A DNA stretch of 64,000 bases, taken from NCBI GenBank assembly GCA_030522415.1, contig CM060126.1, forward strand, positions 3,093,833 to 3,157,832, given 5' to 3'. This DNA comes from Channallabes apus (taxonomy: Eukaryota > Chordata > Actinopteri > Siluriformes > Clariidae). The notes beneath the pieces were generated by a model, which saw nothing but the letters and a program-made list of their open reading frames with translations, did not search any database and was not told the DNA's origin. Positions 47,595 through 59,504 of the stretch are shown one piece after another (positions within the stretch are counted from its first letter, which is position 1; each line of letters opens with the position of its first letter). The position numbers and the translations under genes were made by a program.

Positions 47595-48420
47595 CTATAA
47601 AGGAGAAAAAAATAAATATTAGTGAATGACAACGGAAGGATTCAGAGATTTGAAAACCGATCTGCTTAATGAAAGATAAGCGAATGTCAGCTGTGATCAA
47701 AAGATTCACTGAATCAAGATTCACTAATTTAAACGATGACTCTTATAAGTGAGTTATACTGTAGTATGACCAAACGATACGAGTTACGAACATTTGAAGA
47801 TACGAACATGTGTTCGCGCATGTTCAATTGCAGAAGTTAGATCACATGCCCGGTGCACATTGTCCCAGGATCTCCGGAAGCAATCGTAATCCGGTATGTA
47901 GCAGCGGCGATGAAACTGGTACTGCTAAGAATCGCCATGCAATAATGATGGAGACAAAAGTGAAAATAATTGAGAGAATAAAGCGTGGTGTAAAGATGGC
48001 AGACGTCGCTCGTTCTTAACATGAATCGTTCAACCATGGGCACGATTCTAATGAACAAGGACAAGATCATGGAACATGTTAGTTTCATACTGTGTATAGC
48101 TAATTGTGTTAGTATCCTAGTAACTAGACGTTGTTTCTTGTACTCACGAACGAGCTGTCAGAACGGAACTCGTACTGATTTAACATTTACTTATTCAAAC
48201 CTCTAACTCTTTGAATTCTGAAGTGACTATTAGGATGACCAATCAATTCTCCTCCACTCAATAAAAACTCAAACTATTTGAATAATAGGGAAGTGAATCT
48301 TAGGGTGACCAAAATATAAAATGATTCAGACACTGACATGATTAAAGATTCATTGACTGATTGGATGAGACTCGCACAGAGCAGTTTTTCAGTTCATGAC
48401 GGAAAGACTCGGTTCATAGG
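47595..48420. repeat. Diverged GATTCA/GAATC array, interrupted
   Basis: Units with AAAAGATTCACTGAATCAAG, AAGTGAATCTTAGGGTGACC and similar flank a pogo-like relic at 47750-48110. The same family forms a clearer array at 49590-49895. Confidence 0.65.
47750..48110 (+). pseudogene. Tigger/pogo-like transposase N-terminal relic
   Basis: The left part has ACGAGTTACGAACATTTGAA of Tigger-terminus type. The + strand encodes METKVKIIERIKRGVKMADV, ARS, then after a frameshift MNRSTMGTILMNKDKIMEHV. This matches the CENP-B/psq-type helix-turn-helix of Tigger transposases. The DDE domain is absent. Confidence 0.78.
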
Positions 48421-48429
48421 GATCAGCTC

Positions 48430-48807
48430 ACAGATAACATAACCATAAGCCTATACTGTACTGTACTGTACGTTCCTGGTCCTGATTCAGTCCCTTCAGT
48501 GACTGGAGGAAAAAGTCAGAATCATTCAAGAAAAAAAAAATTATTTAAAAAATCTATGTATTGTGAATCATCCATGAATCCTTGGGGAGTGTGTGAGGCT
48601 GAGTGTTTATCAGATACGCTGAAGTAAATGCGATGTTTTGGCAGATTAGCATCATTATGGCTATTATTAAAGGAGGTGCAATTTGTTTAAAAAAATTAAT
48701 TGCTTGGTTGAGGTCTATAATTAGATGATAAATGATGAATAGGAATAAAGCAGCGAGAGAGGGAGCTAACTTGTGTAGAGTCGGCAACATGCACATAAAC
48801 ACATAAA

Positions 48808-48842
<35 letters not shown>

Positions 48843-49485
48843 CAGTGTGTTAACTTGAAATCTCCTCTTGGCAGCAGCGCAGCATTGTGTACCTGTTAAA
48901 TTTGATTCTTGATGAGTGATTAGGCGACGTGTGTGTTTATAACAGTGAGATACATTAACGCTTTCTCTTTTCCTTACACACTCTTCACTGCTTGGCCGAC
49001 ATCACAGTCTCTTTCATTTAAGCTGCTAATTTAAGTTAATGAAGTATAAAAATGTAATAAGATGTTAAAAGTGAAGGTCGTGACCCTTCGTACCTGCAGT
49101 CTACTGATAAGCGACGTGAATTTCGCACTTTTTTTTTTCTGTCCATTTCATTTGCAGCACGTTAGATCATTATATAAAGAAGCTCTCTCAAATTGGGGAT
49201 TTAAAAGAATTCCTTTCTTTGTTACACTGATGGAAATTATAAATTTATCAAATCTGATGAATAAAATCTGACAAGCAGAGTTTGAAGTCGTCCTTGATAA
49301 AGACACACCTGTGTGCGCATCACAATATTTAAATATTACCTATTAATGCGGCAGGTTTAAAACAAACAACAACAAAAAACTGTTTAACAACTGTTCTAGC
49401 TACGGATTAGTCCAATCACTGTCCATTGTGTTGCTTAGCAACAACTTGTTAAAAGTGTATTATTCAAATATTATTAATAGTAGAT
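48430..49485. other. No recognised gene; (CA)n at 48811-48838
   Basis: The stretch is AT-rich with one microsatellite and no coding or transposon signals. Confidence 0.5.
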
Positions 49486-49489
49486 GTGT

Positions 49490-49590
49490 TCCCCGCCTAG
49501 TGCCATAAATCTCCTGGGATTGGCTCCAGGCCCCCCGCGAGCGACCCTGTATAGAGGATAAAGGTTTATAGACGATGATTGAGTGGGTAA
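49490..49590 (+). repeat. 3' part of a V-SINE-type SINE
   Basis: CCCCGCCTAGTGCC, CTCCTGGGATTGGCTCCAGG and GGATAAAGGTTTATAGACGA match the 3' third of the other copies. Confidence 0.8.
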
Positions 49591-49895
49591 ACTTTGTGAT
49601 GATCAAAAGATTCACTGATTCAAATGGATTCAATGAGTCTCTGAACGACAGAGGAGTGAATCTTGGGATGAGAAAAAGATTCAATGCTTCATGACTCACT
49701 GATTCAAACTCTGACGTTCTAAACGAAAGAGAAGTGATTCTTGGGCTGAACAAAAGAATTTCACTGAATCAAACACAAAATCTATTAATTCACTGATTAA
49801 GATTAACTGATTAAAACACTCAGTGCCTGAATGAGAGAGAAGTAAAAATTGTGAAGCCCAAACAATTCACTGATTCAAACACTGACTCTTTTAAC
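49590..49895 (+). repeat. Tandem array of about 65-75 bp GATTCACTGATTCAAA units
   Basis: Four to five units share GATTCACTGATTCAAA, a CTGAACGA-like segment, AGAGAAGTGAATCTTGG and GATCAAAAG. The array is diverged, and related units occur at 47595-48420. Confidence 0.78.
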
Positions 49896-50382
49896 CCCTT
49901 AAGACCGGCGAGATCGCAGACAATCTCAATTTAATTCCCAGAAGAATCATAACAAAAAACACAACAAAAAATTGCTATCCAGTTTTTGCATTGCGGCGCT
50001 TCTTTGTTTGCTGTTTGTTCATTTTCTGTCTGTTTAAACGCTGTTTATAGAAATATCTTACAAACTAATTGATGTACTGTAGATGGTCCAAATAAACTTT
50101 GTGCTGTTTTTTCTCAGTTGTATTTTCTGCAACTTCCGTAGCTGGAGAATTAAAGAGCGTGTGAGGTTTAAGGAGAAATAAAGCAGCGAGTTTAATTGAG
50201 TTTTGTAATCAGAAGAACACTCAAAGGCTAACAAACATGATTAAGAGGAAATCACGAGCATGTGTACGAGAGAGAAACAGAGAGAGATTCCCAATTCCCA
50301 AGAGATATCTTTCCTTTCCTTTTCTTCTCCCGTTATGAATCATTTGAATCAACAATGATTCTTCCTTAACTGTAATTTCTAT

Positions 50383-50507
50383 ATTCATTCATTCATTTTC
50401 TATACCGCTTAATCCTGTGTTCAGGGTCGCAGGGACCTGGAGCCTATCCCAGGAGACTTCGGGCACGAGGCGGGGTACACCCTGGACAGCGTGCCAATCC
50501 ATCGCAG

Positions 50508-50574
<67 letters not shown>

Positions 50575-50768
50575 ATTCACACACTATGGTCAATTTAGGA
50601 ACGCCAATTAGCCTAACCTGCATGTCTTTGGGAGGAAACCGGAGTACCCGGAGGAAACCCACCAAGCACGGGGAGAACATGCAAACTCCATGCACACAGA
50701 GACGGGAATCGAACCCAGACCCTGGAGGTGCAAGGCGACAGTGCTGACCGCTACACCACCGTGCCGCC
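50383..50768 (-). repeat. Full-length V-SINE/DANA-type SINE with expanded internal (AC)n
   Basis: It runs from the (ATTC)n tail through TTTTCTATACCGCTTAATCC to GGCGGCACGGTGGTGTAGCG at the minus-strand start. The short GT tract of other copies is an uninterrupted (AC)n of about 60 bases here (50511-50572). Confidence 0.94.
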
Positions 50769-50796
50769 CTATTATTATTATTATTATTATTATTAT

Positions 50797-50880
50797 TTCA
50801 TCCATCCATCTAGGAACCTCTGTAGTCCAATTATTGACCGTTGAGGCCAATAGTGACTGTTGTCACATTTATTCCTATGT
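50797..50880 (-). repeat. SINE tail fragment
   Basis: CATCCATCTAGGAACCTCTG and TGTAGTCC with GAGGCCAATAGTGACTG match the 3' end of the copy at 3016-3279. Confidence 0.6.
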
Positions 50881-50889
50881 TCTAAGACT

Positions 50890-52080
50890 GTGGTAGGTTG
50901 TTGTCAGTTGTACCAACTGGAATAAATACATTCTCTTTATTACCGCAACATTACAATATACAGAATCTGAGCCATGCAGAGAGAATAAGGTGTAAGGTTA
51001 GTGCTAGAGAACATGCCTGGTTGTGTGCAGTGGGGCGTCACGTGTATGTACTGTACGTGCAGAACTGATGCTCATATTTTTTTAATCTCACTTCAAGCTT
51101 TTCTGAAAAAATATTATATAAAATATTAATATGAAAAAATATAATACAATATAAAATTATTAAAATTGTTAATTCCATTCTAGTCATTTTGCTGATCTTA
51201 CGTCTGTTATTGTCAGATAATTGTGCTTTTTGTGTAGCATTAATAAATGCTATACATTTCAGCCTTAATACTTCCTATTGTTGCTACTAATCAAGACCTG
51301 AAATGAATAAACAAGGAGAAAAAAGAAAGCGAGCAGTAAGGAGAGAGAGAAAAAAACTTTAGATGCAGCTACATCCCATTTTTCGAAAGCTTTCACGCTA
51401 TGCGCACTTTTCAATCTGTCTGTTCATGAGTGTGTTACTGTTTATTTGTGTATGCGGGTGTGTGAGTGTGTGCGCTAACTCTAAAGTGTGCAATATCGAT
51501 TACACGCAGCGAGAGCCTTTTCAATTAGACACTAGAAAGAGAGGCTAATCAAGTCGAGCCACGCGCTAATTACGCGCATTAGCGCCAAAATGAATAGCAG
51601 CACTTAGCCGCTGTCCCTTTCTTCCTCCCTTTCTTTCTCTTTTGATCTTCTCCGTCCGTCCTTCGTCTCAGTTTAATGAGGCTGATAGAGAAAAGGCTGT
51701 AGCATAAATGTTGTATGGAAACGTAATTAAAATGAGACGAACGTAAAAGCTCAAGGGACGGAACCGGTTTCCGTAAGGAACAAGAAGAACAAGACGGTGT
51801 TCCTGCTCATTCATTTACTCAGTAAGTGCTTTATCCAGGTCAGGATTGTAGCGGAGCGGAAGCAGGGAACTCTACCCGGGGAATTCTGTATCAGTTCTTA
51901 CCATAAAACATTGGTCAGGATCTAACCTGACAAAAAAAAAAAAAAAAGATTTCTCTTCATTTTTTCACCAGCAACTACAATTTTTTAAATTATATGCATT
52001 TTTATTTGCCTTGTTACAAAATTCATTGATTGATTGATTGATTGATTCATTCATTCATTCATTCATTTATTCATTCATTC
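50890..52080. other. No recognised gene
   Basis: AT-rich, with a (GATT)n/(ATTC)n inversion of simple repeats at 52021-52082 and a possible short SINE tail at 51805-51860. Confidence 0.45.
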
Positions 52081-52082
52081 GT

Positions 52083-53050
52083 TCAGAGCAGAGCTTTTTC
52101 TGACAAAGCCCCAAAGTTAGTCTTCCAAATAGTGTTCGGGACTCAGACACAGTCTCAGTGTTTAAGTCTAGGCTAAAAACCTATTTATTTAGCCAAGCAT
52201 TTTTATAAATAGATTTGCCATAAGGTAAAGGAGCAGATCTGGGGGACTCATGGACGTAGAGTATTATGGTGAACTGGTATGTTTAGATGCTGTCTTCCTC
52301 ACTCTCATTTGATCACTCAGGTTTGTTGACGGTGAGGTGATTGTTTGCTTTACAGTACATCTCAGTTCCCCCTCATGTTTGTGTTTCCTTCTGGCTCTCC
52401 CTTTTAGTTATGATGTCATAGTTAGTCCTGCCGGAGTCCCTGCTTGCACTCTACAGTAAATATACATTCACATTATACATTATGTGACTGTGACCATACC
52501 TAACTGCCATCTCTCCTCTTCTTCTCTTCCTCCCCCTCTTTCTCTTTCCTCTCTCCCCCTGTCTCCCCCTTTCACTCTTTCTCTCTCTCTCTCTGTCGAG
52601 CTACACATGTCATTCCTGAGCTGCCAGTGATCCAGACTTTGCCTGCCCTCTGGACCTGTCTGACTCGTCCTGGTGTCCCGCTTCTGGTTGGAGATCTTGT
52701 TGCATAGATGCCCCGTGTGGTCTGCCTGGGACGCGTGTGGTGTCTGGGGACGGTTCCACTTTACCATGAAGACGGTCCTGACCTCGGCTGATGCAGACGG
52801 CTGTTCTCTGAGGACTCATGACTGCAATCGCTCAATACTTCAGGACTGAAATGGATGTTCAGTCTGGTTCCTCTCAAGGTTTCTTCATGTTGCAATCTTT
52901 TTGTTTTTCCTTGCCAGGGATCAGGGACAAACTGATCATTTTGATTCATACTTATTTTATCATATATTTAATTATTTTCCATAATTCTCTTTTGATTGTG
53001 CAAAGCTGCTATATGACAATGACCATTATACAAATTGAATTTAATTGAAT
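52083..53050 (+). pseudogene. LINE-like C-terminal coding end plus long 3' region
   Basis: From 52104 the + strand reads QSPKVSLPNSVRDSDTVSVF then KSRLKTYLFSQAFL and a stop at 52206. I read this as the C-terminus of a fish retrotransposon ORF. The 3' part includes TCTGGTTCCTCTCAAGGTTT and GCAAAGCTGCTATATGACAA, ending in an AATTGAAT-type tail, as in the fragments at 46805 and 63569. A CT-rich stretch lies at 52500-52600. Confidence 0.6.
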
Positions 53051-53147
53051 GCTCTTCTACTAAAATTTTTTACTTTTCTGTAAAAAAAAAAAAAAAAGGC
53101 AGTATCTATGTCTCGAGGGTCATATGTATACTATATTTGAAGGATCC

Positions 53148-54520
53148 ACAGTGATACCTCACAGGGTTTGACATTAACTCTTTTGCTCACTGGCCGATGT
53201 GACTAGTGGATTTCCGGAGTCACTCGCCATTCAGCCTTTTTACTCGCCACAATTTTCTTACCAGAAAATCGCAGTTTTTTTCTTCACCATGTTACGTTAA
53301 TGTTTGTTATATCTAGATTTACTTATAAATGACAGCATACACTGTATCACTATAGTAGTAGTCAAGTATTCAGTACTGTTAAGATCCCAATATAAAAACA
53401 TGCAAACATGAACAGTATATTCTGCTTTTTGAACTTAAATTCAAGCCTCTTACCACATGAAACTGAAAAATAACAGCTTCAGTCCAACTGAACTCATTCT
53501 GATATTAAAAATACAGCAACTCAGAACATTTATCATTTTAGTGTTATTATGTGTACTATTATCAGGTATTATTATTCATTATATATTATTATATCAGAAT
53601 TCTGAGTTAGCACAATGGACTCTATGGTCTATCTTGTAGTGTTGACTCTTTATAGTGTGAGGTCATTCAATCAATTGATGAATTTTCTATCATTCAACAT
53701 GAAATCTAAATAGATTTTAAAAATAATAATAACTTTTTTATATAATCAGTAAATAACCTGCGAAAGGGGCGAACATTCTCATTCTGTTGAGAAGCCATAG
53801 GAAATGATACACACACACACACACACCAAACAGGAAGTAAAAGTGTGTGTGTGTGTGTTAGTGTGTGTGTGTGTGCACGCAATGCATGTGTAGAGAGAGG
53901 TATTAAATATCCTCATTACATTCACGCACGTTTTATGCGCGTAATATTACGATGCAATGCGTTTATTATATCGGATGCCTTTAGAGAAAACTACAACAAA
54001 AATATATTGTCATACCAAAGAATAAACTACCCGCCAAAGTGGCTGGTGAGACTAAAGTTATTACCCGCCACAGCCGAATTTTACCCGCATTTGGCGGGTG
54101 GGAGGGTGCCAATGTCAAACCCTGATACCTCAACCTACAAATGCAAAGCGAGTTTTGCTTTTTTTTGCATTTTGTGTAAGATTTAGAAAAGACATACTGT
54201 AGCACCGCGGGTCCCAACAATGTTAGCACGAAGAAAAGGCAGCCAGTGCTAAGAGGAATCACAAATCACGTAGTGCCAAAAGGAATCATATATTTTACTT
54301 TATTTACAATTTTCGAAATGTTTAGATTGTTTTTATATGCAAAAATATGATTATAGTGTTGGAAATTGGTAATATTTAAATATTGATAATACTTTTGGGT
54401 GGCAGGAACAAATTATCTGTGTCTTCATTATTTCATTATACTTTAGAAATCATGTCCGGAACAGATAAAATTTGTACGCCGAGGTACACCGATATTATCT
54501 TTTAATTACTCTAGAGTATT
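53148..54520. mobile_element. Tigger-like MITE split by a hAT insertion
   Basis: With 53162-54132 removed, the sequence reads CACAGTGATACCTCAACCTA, a Tigger-like start. It ends near GTACGCCGAGGTACACCGAT at about 54474-54493. The interior shares GGGTCCCAACAATGTTAGCA with the relic at 38.4 kb in the other orientation. Confidence 0.62.
53162..54124. mobile_element. hAT element nested in the Tigger-like MITE
   Basis: The ends CAGGGTTTGACATT and AATGTCAAACCCTG are perfect 14-bp inverted repeats. The direct repeat ATACCTCA flanks at 53154-53161 and 54125-54132. Length is 963 bp without a transposase frame. A (GT)n lies at 53843-53873. Confidence 0.93.
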
Positions 54521-54524
54521 TTCT

Positions 54525-55055
54525 CAGTGTTGTTGTTTTTTTTTCCCCAAATGTGACCATGTCCAGTTCAGTACAGTTCCACATTGCATATCATTAAAAT
54601 GTCACCTAAGCACATCCAATCAAAATTGCTATTTGCCACATTTCACCTCCGCACCACCAGAGGGCACCACCTTCCCTAAATTCTGATATTCTTGCTCATT
54701 CACTATTGCCATAGTATATAAAGCGTATTTCTGTTCTTGTAACCTGCCATATAAAGCACTCATATGCTGTGCAAAGTTTTGCCGATTGTTACTATTGACA
54801 TCACTATTGAGTCATCGCCCCCCCCCCCACCCCCCCGAGCCACTGTACGTCCCTGGGATCACTGCTGTGTTTCGGTTACCCTCTGGATTTATTGTGTATC
54901 GATCTCTTCCTTGGTCCACAGGCTGTTCTATGAATTTCTTCTTTTGTTCACCTTATTGATCTCTGTCCTGTTGAATTATTCCCAAGGTTTAGGTTGTGGA
55001 CCCTTTTTTTAAATGAACCTCAAGAACATGGATCCTAACAACTTCTCTGAGTCCT
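54525..55055. other. No recognised gene; C-rich run near 54808-54836
   Basis: Short frames only. A C-rich tract with one interruption is the only structure. Confidence 0.45.
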
Positions 55056-55059
55056 GTTT

Positions 55060-55232
55060 ATCCATCCATCCATTCATCAATCCATTTTTCATACTAGTTA
55101 TCCTGTCTGGGGTTGTGGAGGGCCTGGAGCCTATCTCAGGAACCTCACGTGGAAGGGTACACCATGGATGAACCCATTTCAGGACACACACCCTGGAGGT
55201 GCGCTAACAAACTAAGCCTCTGTGACACCAAG
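55060..55232 (-). repeat. V-SINE-type SINE fragment with internal deletion
   Basis: It has a (CCAT)n-like tail, then GGGCCTGGAGCCTATCTCAG and CCTGGAGGTGCGCTAACAAA at the head side. Confidence 0.7.
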
Positions 55233-55700
55233 TTCGGCTCATAACCTCATACTCATTTACTGATACAGAATTACGACCACGGGAATATGGAAATGAATCT
55301 GTACCAAATGTGTGTATGAATAACACCAATCACAGAGAACACAGAGGTAACAATTAAATAATTATTTAAATATCTGTTTTGTTTCTCTTTTCATTCTTCC
55401 ACAAATTCACATTCGATTCACTTCTTGCATGTGAGTCGATTCAGAGTCAAATTGTTTTCTACCAGCAGTATAATGAATCCTTGTGTTAGATTGGATATGG
55501 AATTAAATCAGCTGCTGTGGTCCATATATCTGATTGAACCAAAGAACCCACCAAGGTGGAGAGCCCACCAGCGTTCCTCTCACACTGGCCAAATGTCATG
55601 AGTGTGTCAAAGGCATTCTTGTGTTACCAGTGCCTATGTTCCAGGGACCTCAATTAAAATTCACTAACAGATGTTTACACACTTGCTACTTGGTATGTAC
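55233..55700. other. No recognised gene
   Basis: Unremarkable DNA between two SINEs. Confidence 0.4.
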
Positions 55701-55704
55701 AGTA

Positions 55705-56045
55705 TGGCGGCACAGTGGCGTAGTGGTTAGTATTGTCGCCCTGCACCTTCAGATACCGCATTCGATTCCCACCTCGGGTCTGTGTGTATGGAGTTTGCAT
55801 TTTCTTGGTGGGTTTCCTCCGGTTACTCCGGTTTCCTCCCACAGTCCAAAGATATGCAGATTAGTCTAATTGGTGTTCCCGAATTGCCTGTAGTGTGTGA
55901 ATGAGCATGTATGTGTGCCGTGCGATGGCTTGGCATCCTGTCCAGAGTGTACTCTGCCTCGTGCTCAAAGTCTCCTGGGATAGGCTCCAGGCTCCCCATG
56001 ACCCTCTGTACAGGACGAAGCGGTATAGACGATGAGTATGTGAGT
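55705..56045 (+). repeat. V-SINE/DANA-type SINE
   Basis: It starts GGCGGCACAGTGGCGTAGTG and has CGATTCCCACCTCGGGTCTG, CTCCGGTTTCCTCCCACAGT and the end GACGAAGCGGTATAGACGAT. Confidence 0.9.
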
Positions 56046-56092
56046 GAGATACAGTGTATACTGTACTGTATGTACGTATGTACTGTATATAT

Positions 56093-56469
56093 TGTCACAG
56101 CGGGCGCCAGTGATGGCCGTGCATCTAAATATTATATCGCTCCTCACTCATTAGGTAGGTGGCCCCTGTTCCCAGCCAGGGGAAGCTGTCCAGCCACTGG
56201 ACGTCACAGAGGCTTCCAGTCTGAGGCCCAGAGGAGAGCTGGGAGGGTCCAGTCCGGCCATCCTACAAGAGGAGAGCCGTCATGAGTGAACTGCGCAGGA
56301 GCTGCTGCCCACGCTGCCGCTGTGCCCGCCTGCACTGCTCACCAGCCTGTGCCCACATGCCAATGGGGCACTGCCTTTAAACCCTTTCCTTCATTTCCTT
56401 TATTTCCATCATTCCGAATAAAATTAGCCATTTTTTTGTGTCAGTGTGTTCATGGTGCCATCCGTGACA
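56093..56469 (+). mobile_element. Candidate solo LTR
   Basis: A GC-rich 377-bp segment starts TGTCAC and ends GTGACA, with AATAAA at about 56418 and a GT-rich stretch after it, as in an LTR R/U5. The flanking five bases (TATAT and AAAAG) do not match, so there is no target duplication. Confidence 0.5.
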
Positions 56470-56503
56470 AAAAGATAGAGCCTGTTACAATTTACATATA
56501 CTG

Positions 56504-56509
<6 letters not shown>

Positions 56510-56547
<38 letters not shown>

Positions 56548-56640
56548 CATACAACACATTAAAACACACTATACACATCCTCTACAATGTTTCAACAGTT
56601 TTGGATGAATTGTGTGATCAATCCTGATTTTTCATCGTGG

Positions 56641-56677
<37 letters not shown>

Positions 56678-56680
56678 CAT
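56510..56680. repeat. Two (AC)n microsatellites
   Basis: (AC)n at about 56511-56540 and 56641-56674. Confidence 0.9.
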
Positions 56681-56898
56681 GCATCTATAGGCCTGAACGG
56701 ACAAGTTGTCTTATGAACAGCTGGAGAAAATGCGCACACGTGCATTCAAGCTTGACTTAGACCAGAACACACACACACACGCCCGCATACACACATACAA
56801 AGATAAGAGCGAGATTAATGACTTTTCCTGTGTTAAAGCGCCATTGAATGATCTCTACATGCTCATACCACTTATTTATTCATTCCTCCCATTCCCCT

Positions 56899-56904
<6 letters not shown>

Positions 56905-56936
<32 letters not shown>
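56905..56936. repeat. (CT)n microsatellite
   Basis: A CT run with one interruption. Confidence 0.9.
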
Positions 56937-56939
<3 letters not shown>

Positions 56940-56940
<1 letters not shown>

Positions 56941-57865
56941 CTTTTAACACTCAGAGCACACACGCCGAGGCAGAGCGATAGAAACGAGAACAGATTTACA
57001 ACCCAGCACTGAATCTGCTATTAGAGAGAAAAGGAAGGAGAGAAACAGGGTCAGAGATGGACAGACTCATAAAATGAAAGGTAGACTGATAAAAGAAGAG
57101 GACAGACAATAGGGTGGAGGAGATGAATGTAGAAGCAGGGATTAATGAAGGAGGTGAAGATCTCATGCTCGTACTCTTTTCCTACACCTCCTCCTCCTTC
57201 TTTCTTTTCTTTCCCTCCTTAACTCTCTTTTTCTTTCTTTGTCTTCTTTCTCAATCTGCTATTTATTGCTTTCCACTTCCTTTAGCACTTTTCAATCTAT
57301 TCTGAGATAGTGATGGAGAGATCGCATTAAATAGACTGCATTATTCATTCAGACTGTGTTTACAAAGTTTTGCATGCCAATCTAATCAATTAAACAATGA
57401 CATCATAGTTTTTTTTATACAGTTGCAGTATTGTTTAATGTTGCAAATTGTTCAATGAGGTCTCGCTTAAATTATAGCAACTACACAAGTATTTTTCTTC
57501 GGGATGTAATAACGTCAATTTTTTTTTTCTGAATTTGGTCCCAAATCTGATGATCAAAAGAAAACCTTGGGAGATTAGAAACGAAAAATAAAAAAAAAGA
57601 AGAAAAAAAAGAGCAGAATTTTTAAATATTATCTCAGACTTTTAAAAGAATGCATTGTAGCAATGCGCAAGTTATGTTTAGGTAGATTGTCGATAGATTA
57701 TTAGTTCGGACTTAGTAAGTGTTTTTATGGGTCGAGTCCAAAAATATGCAAATTTTCTACAATTTGCTACTTAAACTGTCATGGTTTCAAATCACAATTG
57801 ATCAAAAATTGCCACGGTTCTGCTTTAAACTACTACCACCATTAACTCGACCCTCATGATCATGT
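56940..57865. other. No recognised gene
   Basis: A purine-rich stretch (56990-57120) and a pyrimidine-rich stretch (57180-57300) face each other; nothing else was seen. Confidence 0.4.
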
Positions 57866-57869
57866 GCCG

Positions 57870-58385
57870 ACCAAGTACGCAAATCCTGTACTTGAGTAAA
57901 ACTAGAGATAGTAGTACTCAAGTATAAGTAGAAGTACTCCATTTACTTGTGTACTTGAGTAAAGGTACTGAAGTTCTCACTGTCAGGTATCAACAGTACC
58001 TCCTGCGTTATTAGGTGGGTCAGGAGTAGCTCAGTGGCTAAGGCATTGTACTACGGTTCGGAAGGTTCAAAGCCGACAACGACCAAGTTGTCCCTGTTGG
58101 ACCCTTGGCCCTTCAACTGCTCAAAAGTGCAATGAGATAAAAATGGAAGTCGTTCTAGATAAGGCATCTGTCAAATGCCTAAATGTAAATGTGTCTCAAA
58201 GGAAAGTCAAGTTACACATAATGGCCAGCAGGTGGCGATTTAAAAATTACACACCAATGTGGTTACGTAATGCAACACCATGGAGCAGTAAAGATATTTG
58301 CTGTACATTTGAGCAGAGTAAAAGTAAAAAGTCTTATCTAATGAACCTACTTAACTAAAGTACAGATATTCACAAAATATGTAAG
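57870..58385. mobile_element. hAT MITE split by a SINE
   Basis: Repeated GTACTTGAGTAAA and AAGTATAAGTAGAAGTACTC sequences on the left, and GAGTAAAAGTAAAAAGTCTT on the right, resemble the MITEs at 25.5 and 41.9 kb. The ends cannot be set exactly. Confidence 0.6.
58017..58193 (+). repeat. tRNA-derived SINE nested in the hAT MITE
   Basis: A box GTAGCTCAGTGGCTAAGGC, B-box-like GGTTCAAAGCC, and the end CAAATGCCTAAATGTAAATG. It is the same family as 23147-23337. Confidence 0.82.
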
Positions 58386-58969
58386 TATAAATACAAAGAA
58401 CACATGTTCATTTAGAGCAATTCGTTTCATGATAGAGAGACTCCAAGGCAACGCAGCACTACTGTAGCTAGCTACTCTGGTGGGCTGCATGTGGAATTGG
58501 CCATGTGTAGGTTAGTAGGATGCTTTATTTCCACCAGCAATGTACTGTAGAATGCTTAACACTAGAAGCGCCAAGCACCGGTCATTTGACCGCAATGGGG
58601 GGAAAAAAAATACTTCACACTCGATCAAAATCCAGGACCCTCCATGACTTTTCCTAGATCTGTGAGCTTAATCACCCAGCATGCTTAAATTTTCAAAATC
58701 GCACCAGTAAAAGCCAGTATGAAGCTGTTTTGCTCGTTATAAGTAGGTCACACTGGCATGGCGCTTCTAGTGTTAAATAGGGTGGGTAAAGTGATTTAAA
58801 ATTCAACCCTAGACTGTTTGCAAAGTGCTTATTTTTTGTCAAGAGTGTACAGGAATTTTACACTTTCAAACTCTACAACATTTTGGTACAGAAAACATTT
58901 TAAACGTTAGCTCCTTCTATTTCAATCAGAAGAAATGAGGGTCTGTTGATGCGCTTATACAGTACAGTG

Positions 58970-59300
58970 GATATAAAAAGTCTTCACCCTCCAAGTTAAA
59001 ATCTCAGGTTTTTGAAAAAGGATCTCCTGTGCACAGCCCTTTTCTCATGGCGTGATCCCAAAGGTTTTTTATCAGGATTTAGACCGGGACTCTTTGCTTC
59101 ATCTTCTTCTTCTGAAGCTGTTCCTTAGGCGACTTGGATTTACGCTTTTTTCTTTCCTTGCCATTTCTGATTTCTTCCATCATGACTTGGCATGATTCTG
59201 CCACTGTGCTACACCATGTGGATGTCCTCTTCTTTAGGTGATTAAAGTTTAATTGTGTGAAGTAATTTTTTTTAACATTACAGAAGTCTGCAATTATAGT
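58970..59300. mobile_element. Probable DNA transposon fragment
   Basis: ACAGTGGATATAAAAAGTCT is a terminus I recall from a fish Tc1-like family. The interior is too diverged to confirm. Confidence 0.4.
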
Positions 59301-59504
59301 CTGTAGGCTTAGCTATCACCCTGTTTGGCTACATGGGTGTCACGTGGACAAAAACATTTAAAAATTAAAATCTTCACCTATTTTTGGTGGGTTTTGTGTC
59401 TAAAACATACTTTGCCATCTCCACTATAAATATACTACTGTGCACCTAAGGTACACTTACAGTAGGTTCCCGAAAAGTTTTACAGTATATCCACCCTTTT
59501 CATG

